Source: Streptomyces sp. NBC_00568 (GTDB lineage: Bacteria > Actinomycetota > Actinomycetes > Streptomycetales > Streptomycetaceae). Taken from it: a stretch of DNA of 64,000 nucleotides. Below the pieces are notes generated by a model. The model did no database searches. It had not been told where the DNA came from and worked only from the letters and a program-made list of their open reading frames with translations. The stretch covers positions 3,959,001 through 4,023,000 of the forward strand of contig NZ_JAPENW010000001.1 of NCBI RefSeq assembly GCF_026341855.1, in the 5' to 3' direction. Below are positions 1 to 7,728 of the stretch, one piece after another; positions within the stretch are counted from its first letter, which is position 1; the number at the start of each line of letters is the position of its first letter. A program made the position numbers and the translations under genes.

Positions 1-43
1 ACTGCAGGGGGGACCCTGTGGGAGAGTAGGACGCCGCCGAACA
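1..43 (+). rRNA. 5S ribosomal RNA, 3' end only
   Basis: The first 43 bases match the 3' end of actinobacterial 5S rRNA, including the closing GAGAGTAGGACGCCGCCG stretch and the final GAACA. The rest of the gene and the 16S and 23S genes lie before the window. A strong intrinsic terminator follows within about ten bases, as expected at the end of an rrn operon. The exact 3' end is uncertain by a few bases. Confidence 0.9.
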
Positions 44-53
44 AATTTTGAAG

Positions 54-90
54 AAAACCCCCGTACCGGGAAACCGGTGACGGGGGTTTT
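54..90 (+). terminator. rRNA operon intrinsic terminator
   Basis: AAAACCCCCGT (54-64) pairs perfectly with ACGGGGGTTTT (80-90). An inner ACCGG/CCGGT stem closes a GAAA-type loop. The T-run is part of the right arm, which makes this a classic Rho-independent terminator directly after 5S rRNA. Its A/T-flanked stem may also work on the opposite strand, where the minus-strand operon ends at 147. Confidence 0.9.
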
Positions 91-146
91 CTGCGTTTGG
101 GGTCCCTTTTCCGGAACCTCAAAAGGCCGGCCCTTTCTGCTTTCGC

Positions 147-1457
147 TTACAAGCGGCCTGCGGACTTCAGCGCCAGATAGGCGTCCGCGAGAGCCGGCGC
201 CAGGTTGTCCGGGGTCGCGTCGACGACCGTGACTCCACGGCGTTGCAGCTGCTCGGCCGTGCGTCGCCGCTCCGCCTCGGCCTGGGCAGCCGCCGCCGCC
301 TCGTACACCGCGTCGGTGTTTCCCCTGGCCTTCGCCATGCGCGCGATGTGCGGGTCCGCGACCGATGCCAGCAGCACCGTATGGCGCTGGGTGAGACCGG
401 AGAGGACGGGGAGCAGGCCCTCTTCGATGGGGGCCGCGTCGAGGCTCGTCAGGAGCACGATCAACGAGCGGCGTGGGGCCGTACGCCGGGCTGTGGCGGT
501 CAGGCCACGGGCGTCCGTTTCCACGAGCTCCGGTTCCAGGCCGGCCATCGCGTTGACCAGGGACGGGAGGACGTCGCCTGCCGCGCTGCCCTGGACGAGG
601 GCGCGTACCCGGCGGTCGTAGGCGAGGAGGTCCACGCGGTCGCCGGCGCGGGAGGCCAGGGCGGCGAGGAGCAGGGCCGCGTCCATGGAGGCGTCGAGGC
701 GGGGGGCGTCACCGACGCGGCCCGCGGAGGTGCGGCCGGTGTCGAGGACGAGAAGGATGTGGCGGTCGCGCTCGGGACGCCAGGTGCGTACGGCGACCGT
801 CGTCCGGCGGGCTGTGGCGCGCCAGTCGATGGAACGGGTGTCGTCGCCGGGGACGTACTCGCGCAGGCTGTCGAACTCCGTGCCCTCACCGCGCGTCAGC
901 ACGCTGGTGCGGCCGTCGAGTTCGCGGAGCCGGGCCAGCTTGGAAGGGAGGTGCTTCCGGCTGGTGAAGGGGGGCAGGACGCGTACGGTCCAGGGGACCT
1001 TGTGGCTGCCCTGGCGGGAGAAGAGGCCGAGGGGGCCGTAGGAGCGGATGGTGACGCGGTCGGCCTGGCGGTCGCCGCGGCGCGTGGGGCGCAGACGGGT
1101 CGTCAGGCGGCGGCGTTCGCCGGCGGGGACCGTCAGGCGCTGACGGGACGCCGTGACCTCGGTGCCGGGTTCCCAACTGCTCGGCGGCCAGGCGTCGCGG
1201 AGGTGCGCGCGCAGGGGGCGGCCGGAGGGATTGGTGACGGTGAGGGTGACGTCCGCGGACTCGCCGAGGCGTACCGAGGTGTCGCCGGAGCGGGTCAGGC
1301 CGAGGCGCCGTACGGGAGCCGCGAGGGCGGCGTCGCAGGCGCAGGCCAGGGCCAGGGGGGCGTTCACGGCGAGGATGCCTGTCCAGCTGGGCTCCCAGAT
1401 GCCGACGGGGAGTGCGCCCAGGGCCGCCAGGAGGGCGGCGCGTCCGGTGAGTGCCAT
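147..1457 (-). CDS. DUF58 domain-containing protein
   Basis: 436 aa. Two N-terminal hydrophobic segments (about residues 5-50) are followed by a beta-rich region and then the DUF58 signature around residues 195-245 (LREYVPGDDTRSIDW, then HILLVLDTGRTS). The last region begins a von Willebrand A-like fold, although DTGRTS is not a complete MIDAS motif. DUF58 proteins are regularly encoded next to MoxR ATPases, which are thought to act as chaperones that insert cofactors or mature VWA-type partners. The start ATG shares one base with the MoxR stop codon (TGATG), so translation is probably coupled. This is the last gene of the minus-strand operon. The biochemical role is unknown. Confidence 0.93.
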   Translation of the reverse strand: MALTGRAALLAALGALPVGIWEPSWTGILAVNAPLALACACDAALAAPVRRLGLTRSGDTSVRLGESADVTLTVTNPSGRPLRAHLRDAWPPSSWEPGTEVTASRQRLTVPAGERRRLTTRLRPTRRGDRQADRVTIRSYGPLGLFSRQGSHKVPWTVRVLPPFTSRKHLPSKLARLRELDGRTSVLTRGEGTEFDSLREYVPGDDTRSIDWRATARRTTVAVRTWRPERDRHILLVLDTGRTSAGRVGDAPRLDASMDAALLLAALASRAGDRVDLLAYDRRVRALVQGSAAGDVLPSLVNAMAGLEPELVETDARGLTATARRTAPRRSLIVLLTSLDAAPIEEGLLPVLSGLTQRHTVLLASVADPHIARMAKARGNTDAVYEAAAAAQAEAERRRTAEQLQRRGVTVVDATPDNLAPALADAYLALKSAGRL

Positions 1458-2458
1458 CAGCGGGGGACGGGGACGTGGGCGAGGATCGCGTTGATGACGG
1501 AGTCGGCCGTCACGCCCTCCATCTCGGCCTCGGGGCGGAGTTGGACGCGGTGGCGGAGGGTGGGCAGGGCCAGGGCTTTCACGTCGTCGGGGATGACGTA
1601 GTCGCGGCCGGTCAGCCAGGCCCAGGCGCGGGCTGTGGCGAGCAGAGCGGTCGCGCCGCGCGGGGAGACGCCGAGCGTGAGGGACGGCGACTCGCGGGTG
1701 GCGCGGCAGATGTCGACGACGTAGCCGGTGATCTCGGGGGAGACGGATGTCTTGGCGACCGCGGCCCGGGCGGCTTCGAGGTCGGCGGCGCCGGCCACGG
1801 GGCGCAGGCCGGCGGCGCGCAGGTCGCGCGGGTTGAAGCCCTCGGCGTGGCGGGTGAGGACGTTGATCTCGTCCTGGCGGGAGGGCAGAGGGATCGTCAG
1901 TTTGAGCAGGAAGCGGTCCAGTTGGGCCTCGGGGAGGGGATACGTTCCCTCGTACTCGACCGGGTTCTGGGTCGCGGCGACCAGGAAGGGCTCGGGGAGC
2001 GGCCGGGGTGTGCCGTCGACCGTGACCTGGCGTTCCTCCATCGCCTCCAGCAGCGACGCCTGGGTCTTGGGAGGCGTGCGGTTGATCTCGTCGGCGAGCA
2101 GGAGGTTGGTGAACACCGGGCCGGGCTGGAAGGAGAACTCGGCGGTACGTGCGTCGTAGACGAGTGAGCCGGTGACGTCGCTCGGCATGAGGTCGGGGGT
2201 GAACTGGACGCGCTTGGTGTCGAGTTCCAGTGCGGACGCGAGCGCGCGGACGAGCAACGTTTTGGCCACTCCGGGGACTCCTTCGAGGAGAACGTGTCCG
2301 CGGCAGAGGAGGGCGACGACGAGACCGGTCACGGCGGGGTCCTGGCCGACCACGGCTTTGGCGATCTCGGCGCGCAGGGCTTCCAGGGAGGAGCGGGCGG
2401 TGTCCGCGTCCCCGGAGTACCCGGCGTACCCGGCGTTGTCAGTGGTCGGGTCCATCAT
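1457..2458 (-). CDS. MoxR family AAA+ ATPase
   Basis: 333 aa. Walker A is GVPGVAKT at about residues 60-67 and Walker B is LLLADEINR. The sensor region and the AAA lid fold (DYVIPDDVKALALPTLRHR) complete a full-length MoxR protein. The start at 2458 was chosen because its ATG overlaps the upstream TGA (ATGA, 2458-2455) and because the reading frame further upstream is proline/arginine-rich shadow sequence. A second ATG follows immediately. MoxR ATPases act as chaperones for neighbouring VWA/DUF58 proteins, and here DUF58 is directly downstream. Confidence 0.95.
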   Translation of the reverse strand: MMDPTTDNAGYAGYSGDADTARSSLEALRAEIAKAVVGQDPAVTGLVVALLCRGHVLLEGVPGVAKTLLVRALASALELDTKRVQFTPDLMPSDVTGSLVYDARTAEFSFQPGPVFTNLLLADEINRTPPKTQASLLEAMEERQVTVDGTPRPLPEPFLVAATQNPVEYEGTYPLPEAQLDRFLLKLTIPLPSRQDEINVLTRHAEGFNPRDLRAAGLRPVAGAADLEAARAAVAKTSVSPEITGYVVDICRATRESPSLTLGVSPRGATALLATARAWAWLTGRDYVIPDDVKALALPTLRHRVQLRPEAEMEGVTADSVINAILAHVPVPR

Positions 2459-3651
2459 GAAATGCGTACCTCTCTTTCGAGGGCGTCGAGTTGGTCGGCA
2501 AGGGAGACGAGGGCCGCGTCGTCGCGGGGCGGCGGCCCGAAGAGGAGCGGGAGCAGGGCCTGTCCGTCGCCGTCGAGGCGGGCGGAGAGGGCGGGGAGCA
2601 GGGCTTCGGGCGCGTGGGCCTGGGCCGGGGGCACGCCGATGAGGGGGGCGAGGCGGGTGCGGGTGGCGGAGCGCAGAGCGGAGGCCGCGCGGTCGCGGGC
2701 GTTGGCCTTGCGGTAGAGGCGGGCGCGGCCTTCGGCGGTCTCGGAGGCGCGGATCGCGACGGGGAGGCGTTCGGGTACGAGGGGGCCCATTCGGCGTGCC
2801 CGCCACAGGGCGGCCAGGATCGCCGCGATGAAGAGCTGCAGTGTGCCCCAGAGCCAGCCCGAGGGGAGCAGGTCGAAGAAGCTCTGGTCGCCCGCGTCGG
2901 TGGCCGAGTCGTCGGAGAGCGAAGGGAGGTACCAGACGAGGTGGGAGCGGGAACCGAGGAGTTGGAGAGCGAGCGAGGCGTTGCCCTGCTCGTCGAGGCG
3001 GTCGTTGTAGAGGATGTCGGGGGCGCCGAGCACGATGGTGTCGCCGCTTCCGGAGGCCGCCGGTACACGCAGGAGCGTGGGGAGGCCGTCGCTGGGGTAA
3101 CAGGCGTCGGTGCCCGGGGCGCCCGAGGTGTAGCGGACGCCGCCCGTGTCGGCGCTGCCCGCTCGGCGGGCGGCGGGCAGGGCGCAGTCGGGGGAGAGCG
3201 TCGAGTCGAAGCTGACCGCTGGATCGGCGGAGACTCCGGGGGCGAGGGTGCCGACGGAGGGCGATCCGGGGGCGATCAGCACCGTACGGCCGTTAGAGGT
3301 CTCCGTCGTCCTCTTCAGGAGCGTCTGCTGACGCTTGGTCAGCAGGTCGGGAGCGGCGATCAGCAGGGTGGTGTCGGGGGCGGCGGCCGCGCGGGCCTTG
3401 TCGAGGGTGGTGACCACGCGCGTGGAGACCCCCTGGTCGGCGAGGAGTTCGGCGACGGCCCGGCTGCCGTAGGGGTCGGCGGAGCGCGGGTCGAGGCGGC
3501 CGTGCCGGGCGTCCGAGCGGACCGCGGCCATCACGACGGCGGCCACCAGCAGAAGGACGAGTGCGAGGACGACTCCGCGCGCGCGGGTCCACCACTGGCG
3601 GGCGGTGGGCGAGGCCGAGGTGGAGGTGGAGGCGAGGGCGGCCTCGGTCAT
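2455..3651 (-). CDS. DUF4350 domain-containing membrane protein
   Basis: 398 aa. A single strongly hydrophobic helix near residues 25-45 is followed by an extracytoplasmic or lumenal domain resembling a GATase-like fold (DPYGSRAVAELLADQGV, then LLIAAPDLLT). A second hydrophobic helix (WLWGTLQLFIAAILAALW) lies near residue 285, followed by a cytoplasmic tail. This is the usual layout of DUF4350 proteins found in MoxR/DUF58 operons. The start ATG at 3651 overlaps the DUF4129 stop (ATGA) and its own stop overlaps the MoxR start in the same way. No enzymatic activity is established for the family. Confidence 0.92.
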   Translation of the reverse strand: MTEAALASTSTSASPTARQWWTRARGVVLALVLLLVAAVVMAAVRSDARHGRLDPRSADPYGSRAVAELLADQGVSTRVVTTLDKARAAAAPDTTLLIAAPDLLTKRQQTLLKRTTETSNGRTVLIAPGSPSVGTLAPGVSADPAVSFDSTLSPDCALPAARRAGSADTGGVRYTSGAPGTDACYPSDGLPTLLRVPAASGSGDTIVLGAPDILYNDRLDEQGNASLALQLLGSRSHLVWYLPSLSDDSATDAGDQSFFDLLPSGWLWGTLQLFIAAILAALWRARRMGPLVPERLPVAIRASETAEGRARLYRKANARDRAASALRSATRTRLAPLIGVPPAQAHAPEALLPALSARLDGDGQALLPLLFGPPPRDDAALVSLADQLDALEREVRIS

Positions 3652-4406
3652 GAGGCGGCCCCCTGGCGGCTGTCGCGGTCCGTGTTCCGGTTCGTGCTGT
3701 GGGCGCTGTCCGTGAGTACGGGCTTGGTGCGTTCCAGGTCGCTGTCGAGCTCGGTGAGGCGCTGGTACGCGCGCGGGTCGCCGGCCCGGCCGCCGTACGT
3801 GACGTCGTCGAAGTCCCTTGCCGCGGCGCGCAGTCGGTCCGTGTGGGCGGGCAGGGTGCGGCTCGCCTCCGCGGCTGCCTCGTCGGCCGTGCGGCCGGGG
3901 CGCGGGTCGAGCAGGGCGCGTTCCTCCAGGGAGCGGACGATGGCGCGCATCCGCTCCTGGACGGCCTGGCTCCAATGGCCCTGGGCGGCCTGGGCCTCGG
4001 CGGCGGCGCGGTGTTCGGCGGCGCTCCTGGGGCGGTCGTCGAAGAGCGTGGCGGAGGAGGCCGGGGTACGGTGCGGGGTGCCCAGGCGCCACCACAGGGC
4101 GGCCACGACCGCCAGCACGGCGAGGACGATGACGAGGAGTCCGAGCGTCCCGCCGGGTGTCGCGGCGGAGGCGGCGCCGAACAGTTTGTCGACCCAGTCC
4201 CAGAACGCGTTCAGGGCGCGCTGGGCCAGGCCGGGGTCGTTCTCGTGGTACATCCGCTTGGACAGCTCGCGTCTGGCCGCCTCCCGCGCGGGATCGCGCG
4301 GCGTCGTCACCGGTGGTTCGTCGCCGCGCGTCAGCGCGAGGACGGCTGTAGCGCCGGTGTGCGGTCCTGCGAGCAGTGCTGTGAGGACGCCCCCCGCCCC
4401 GTTCAC
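3648..4406 (-). CDS. DUF4129 domain-containing protein
   Basis: About 252 aa from a GTG at 4406. This start is favoured because the upstream gene stops at 4411, whereas longer starts in this frame would overlap it heavily. An N-terminal hydrophobic stretch is followed by an amphipathic section (RELSKRMYHENDPGLAQR) and one clear transmembrane helix (LGLLVIVLAVLAVVAALWW). The C-terminal DUF4129 domain has the characteristic DPRPGRTADEAAAEASR and FDDVTYGGR segments. DUF4129 proteins sit beside DUF58 and MoxR in many actinobacteria. The function is unknown, but membrane association and co-operonic location suggest one membrane complex. Confidence 0.9.
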   Translation of the reverse strand: MNGAGGVLTALLAGPHTGATAVLALTRGDEPPVTTPRDPAREAARRELSKRMYHENDPGLAQRALNAFWDWVDKLFGAASAATPGGTLGLLVIVLAVLAVVAALWWRLGTPHRTPASSATLFDDRPRSAAEHRAAAEAQAAQGHWSQAVQERMRAIVRSLEERALLDPRPGRTADEAAAEASRTLPAHTDRLRAAARDFDDVTYGGRAGDPRAYQRLTELDSDLERTKPVLTDSAHSTNRNTDRDSRQGAAS

Positions 4407-4410
4407 CGCA

Positions 4411-5742
4411 TCAACTCCCCGGTGTGGTGCCGGAAGCCCCGGTGCCGTAGCCCTGGACACCGGCGGCTCGGGCCAGGTCGAGGTCGAGGGCCTCGCGGCG
4501 GATGCGCTGGTCGATGTACAGGAGCACGGTGACACCTGCGGTGATCGGGATGGTGAGCATCGCTCCGATTACCGAGCCGACACCGCTGACGATGAGGAAG
4601 GTCCAGCCGACGTCGCCGGCGTTGTCGAAGAAGCCGGAGAGACCGTCCCCGCTCAGTGCCGCGGCCAGGACGGCGAAGGGGATCACGATGATCGACGCCA
4701 CGATGTTGGCGATGATCGTGGCGAGGAGCTGGATGCCGAACACCCGCCACCAGGAGCCGCGTACGAGTTTCGCGGAGCGGCTCATCGACTTCAGGATGCC
4801 CTGCTTCTCCAGCATCAGGGCGGGAGAGGCGAGCGAGAAGCGGATCATCAGCCAGCCGGCGACGACGCCGCCGGCCAGTGCGCCGAGGACGGCGAACGCG
4901 GCGCCGGCGTCACCCGAGCCGCCCAGAGCCGCGAGCAGACCGGGGAGGGCGCCGACGCCGACGATCACGACGGCGATGAGCGGCAGCAGGAGGGTCAGGC
5001 CGAGCAGCTTCGGCAGCTGGGGACGGGCGTCCCGCCATGCCTCGCTCGTGGTGACCGGCTTGCCGAGCACCGCGCGGCTGGTCACCGACGTGAGCAGGGC
5101 CGTCGCGACGATGGTGCCGAGCAGGGTGATGATCAGGACGGCACCGGTGCTCAGCATGGTGTCGCCGAGAGCCCGGCTCAGTTCCTCGACGGTGGCGCTC
5201 GGGTCGTTGAGGACGTCCGTATCGGCGTTGTCGTCGAGGACGAAGCCCTGGAGCAGGATGACCGCGATCTGCGTGACGACGGCGACGGTCAGCGAGATGC
5301 CGAGGACCGTGCGCCAGTAGGCGCGCATGGTCGAGACGGCACCGTCGAGGATCTCGCCGACGCCGAGCGGGCGCAGCGGGATGACGCCGGGCTTGGCGGC
5401 GGGCGGTGGTCCGCCCCAGTTGCCGCCCCAGCCGGCGGGGCCACCGGGGCTGCCGTATCCGTGGCCGGGGCCTCCCCAGCCGCCGTGTCCGCCGCCCTGG
5501 CCGCCGGGCTGCTGACCACCCCAGCCCGGACCGGGCGGAGGGGGCGGCGGGGCCTGGCCGGGGCCTTGTGTGCCGGGAGCGGACCACTGGGCGGGTGGGG
5601 GCTGCTCCTTGGACCACTTCGAGGGCTGCTCGGGTTGGTTCGCTCCGCCCTGGCCGACGGGCTGCGGGGTGCCGGAGGAGTCCGGCTCCTCTCCGCCGGA
5701 GGGGGCAGATCCGGGCGAGGCCCAGCCCGGAGTGTCGTTCAT
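4411..5742 (-). CDS. multi-pass membrane protein with Gly/Pro-rich N-terminus
   Basis: 443 aa. About 120 N-terminal residues are low-complexity Gly/Pro/Trp/Gln-rich sequence (for example PPPPPPGPGWGG), probably cytoplasmic and disordered. A conserved RPLGVGEILDGA motif leads into about six hydrophobic helices. This resembles the family often labelled glycerophosphoryl diester phosphodiesterase membrane-domain proteins, but no phosphodiesterase catalytic domain is present. It is the first gene of the minus-strand operon ending at 147, with only four bases between its stop and the DUF4129 GTG. It is divergent from mtnA across 141 bp. The start was set at MNDTPGW because the frame upstream is a shadow of mtnA. 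Confidence 0.88.
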   Translation of the reverse strand: MNDTPGWASPGSAPSGGEEPDSSGTPQPVGQGGANQPEQPSKWSKEQPPPAQWSAPGTQGPGQAPPPPPPGPGWGGQQPGGQGGGHGGWGGPGHGYGSPGGPAGWGGNWGGPPPAAKPGVIPLRPLGVGEILDGAVSTMRAYWRTVLGISLTVAVVTQIAVILLQGFVLDDNADTDVLNDPSATVEELSRALGDTMLSTGAVLIITLLGTIVATALLTSVTSRAVLGKPVTTSEAWRDARPQLPKLLGLTLLLPLIAVVIVGVGALPGLLAALGGSGDAGAAFAVLGALAGGVVAGWLMIRFSLASPALMLEKQGILKSMSRSAKLVRGSWWRVFGIQLLATIIANIVASIIVIPFAVLAAALSGDGLSGFFDNAGDVGWTFLIVSGVGSVIGAMLTIPITAGVTVLLYIDQRIRREALDLDLARAAGVQGYGTGASGTTPGS

Positions 5743-5883
5743 CGTCGCTCCTTCACGGTGCCCGTCCCGCGGTCGCGGCGGCAGGTTGGCAGCCATCGTG
5801 CCACGGTGTGCCCGGCAGGGGACCGGCCCCCGTATGCGCTGCACACCTTCAATTGTCCGCCGGGTACGGGGCAGACTGGGCGG

Positions 5884-7029
5884 ATGGCTGATCACTACGC
5901 GCAATCCCGCGAGGACGGCGGGCCGACGGAGATACCCGCGATCCGCTGGCACGAGCCGCCCGAAGGCCCTGTTCTGGTCCTTCTCGACCAGACGCGGCTT
6001 CCTGCCGAGGAGGTCGAGCTGGTGTGCACCGACGCGCCCGCGCTGGTGGAGGCGATCCGCACGCTCGCGGTGCGCGGGGCGCCGCTGCTCGGGATCGCCG
6101 GGGCGTACGGCGTCGCGCTCGCCGCCGTACGCGGCTTCGACGTGGACGAGGCCGCTCTCGCGCTGGCCGGTGCCCGGCCGACCGCCGTGAACCTCGCGGT
6201 CGGGGTGCGCCGGGCGCAGGCCGCCTACCGGGCGGCGCTCGCCGGGGGCGGCGATCAGGAGGCGGCCGCCGCGGCCGCGCTCGCCGCGGCGCGGGCGCTG
6301 CACCGGGAGGACGCCGAGGCCAGCGCGCGCATGGCCGAGCACGGGCTGGCGCTGCTCGACGAGCTGCTGCCGGGCGGCGGGCACCGGGTGCTCACGCACT
6401 GCAACACCGGGGCGCTGGTGTCCGGCGGGGAGGGCACGGCGTTCGCCGTGGCGCTCGCGGCGCATCGGGCGGGGCAGCTGCGCCGGCTCTGGGTGGACGA
6501 GACGCGGCCGTTGCTGCAGGGCGCTCGCCTGACGGCGTACGAGGCGGCTCGCAACGGAATGGCGTACACCTTGCTCACCGACAGCGCGGCGGGTTCGCTG
6601 TTCTCGACCGGTGAGGTGGACGCGGTGCTGATAGGTGCCGACCGCATCGCGGCCGACGGTTCGGTGGCGAACAAGGTGGGGAGCTATCCGCTCGCGGTGC
6701 TGGCGAGGTACCACCATGTGCCGTTCATCGTGGTGGCGCCGGTGACGACGATCGACCCGGACACGCCCGACGGGGCGTCCATCGAGGTCGAGCAGCGCGC
6801 CGGTCATGAAGTGACGGAGATCACAGCACCACAGGTGCCGGTGGTGGGAGTCGAGGCGGGAGGCGGTATACCTGTGGCACCCCTGGGGACCCAGGCGTAC
6901 AACCCGGCGTTCGATGTGACGCCGCCGGAGTTGATCACGGCGATCGTCACCGAAGAGGGCGTTGTTTCGCCCGTGACGGCTGAGGCTCTCGCCGAGCTGT
7001 GTGACTTGTCACGCCAGGTAACGATTTAG
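5884..7029 (+). CDS. mtnA: S-methyl-5-thioribose-1-phosphate isomerase
   Basis: 381 aa, normal for MtnA. It isomerises 5-methylthioribose-1-phosphate to the ribulose form in methionine salvage. Visible signatures are the substrate-loop RTLAVRGAPLLGIAGAYG, the catalytic-Cys motif THCNTGALVSGG, and IGADRIAADGSVANKVG containing the catalytic Asp. The start ATG at 5884 gives the usual N-terminus, while the open frame further upstream is a shadow of the divergent gene. mtrA begins only eight bases after the stop, so mtrA may be co-transcribed or may use a promoter inside mtnA. Confidence 0.96.
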   Translation: MADHYAQSREDGGPTEIPAIRWHEPPEGPVLVLLDQTRLPAEEVELVCTDAPALVEAIRTLAVRGAPLLGIAGAYGVALAAVRGFDVDEAALALAGARPTAVNLAVGVRRAQAAYRAALAGGGDQEAAAAAALAAARALHREDAEASARMAEHGLALLDELLPGGGHRVLTHCNTGALVSGGEGTAFAVALAAHRAGQLRRLWVDETRPLLQGARLTAYEAARNGMAYTLLTDSAAGSLFSTGEVDAVLIGADRIAADGSVANKVGSYPLAVLARYHHVPFIVVAPVTTIDPDTPDGASIEVEQRAGHEVTEITAPQVPVVGVEAGGGIPVAPLGTQAYNPAFDVTPPELITAIVTEEGVVSPVTAEALAELCDLSRQVTI

Positions 7030-7037
7030 TTAATGGG

Positions 7038-7727
7038 ATGATGTCGTTTATGAAGGGACGAGTCCTTGTCGTCGATGACGACACCGCACTGGCCGAGATG
7101 CTCGGCATTGTGTTGCGTGGTGAAGGTTTTGAGCCGTCTTTCGTAGCCGACGGCGACAAGGCGCTGGCCGCTTTCCGCGATGCCAAGCCCGACCTGGTGC
7201 TCCTGGACCTGATGCTGCCCGGACGGGACGGCATCGAGGTATGCCGCCTGATCAGGGCGGAGTCCGGGGTACCGATCGTGATGCTCACGGCGAAGAGCGA
7301 CACCGTCGATGTCGTGGTCGGCCTCGAATCGGGCGCCGACGACTACATCGTGAAGCCGTTCAAGCCAAAGGAGCTGGTGGCGCGGATCAGGGCGCGGCTG
7401 CGCCGTTCGGAGGAGCCGGCACCCGAACAGCTGTCGATCGGCGATCTCGTGATCGACGTCGCCGGTCACTCTGTGAAACGGGAAGGCATGTCCATCGCGC
7501 TGACGCCGCTGGAGTTCGACCTGCTGGTCGCGCTGGCGCGCAAGCCGTGGCAGGTGTTCACGCGTGAGGTCCTGCTGGAGCAGGTGTGGGGCTACCGGCA
7601 CGCGGCGGACACCCGTCTGGTGAACGTGCATGTCCAGCGGCTGCGCTCCAAGGTCGAGAAGGACCCGGAGCGTCCGGAGATCGTGGTGACCGTCCGAGGT
7701 GTCGGTTACAAGGCAGGGCCGAGCTGA
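7038..7727 (+). CDS. mtrA: two-component response regulator MtrA
   Basis: 229 aa OmpR/PhoB-type regulator. The receiver domain has an acidic pocket (VVDDD) and the phospho-acceptor Asp in LLDLMLPG (D57 counting from the first Met). The switch Thr/Lys region (MLTAKS, VKPFKP) and a C-terminal winged helix (TPLEFDLLVALARKPWQVF to VRGVGYK) follow. Sequence and context (mtrB, lpqB) identify MtrA, a regulator of cell-wall, division and developmental genes in actinobacteria. Alternative starts exist at 7041 and 7050; the last gives a phospho-site at D53. It ends one base before the mtrB ATG. Confidence 0.98.
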   Translation: MMSFMKGRVLVVDDDTALAEMLGIVLRGEGFEPSFVADGDKALAAFRDAKPDLVLLDLMLPGRDGIEVCRLIRAESGVPIVMLTAKSDTVDVVVGLESGADDYIVKPFKPKELVARIRARLRRSEEPAPEQLSIGDLVIDVAGHSVKREGMSIALTPLEFDLLVALARKPWQVFTREVLLEQVWGYRHAADTRLVNVHVQRLRSKVEKDPERPEIVVTVRGVGYKAGPS

Positions 7728-7728
7728 C

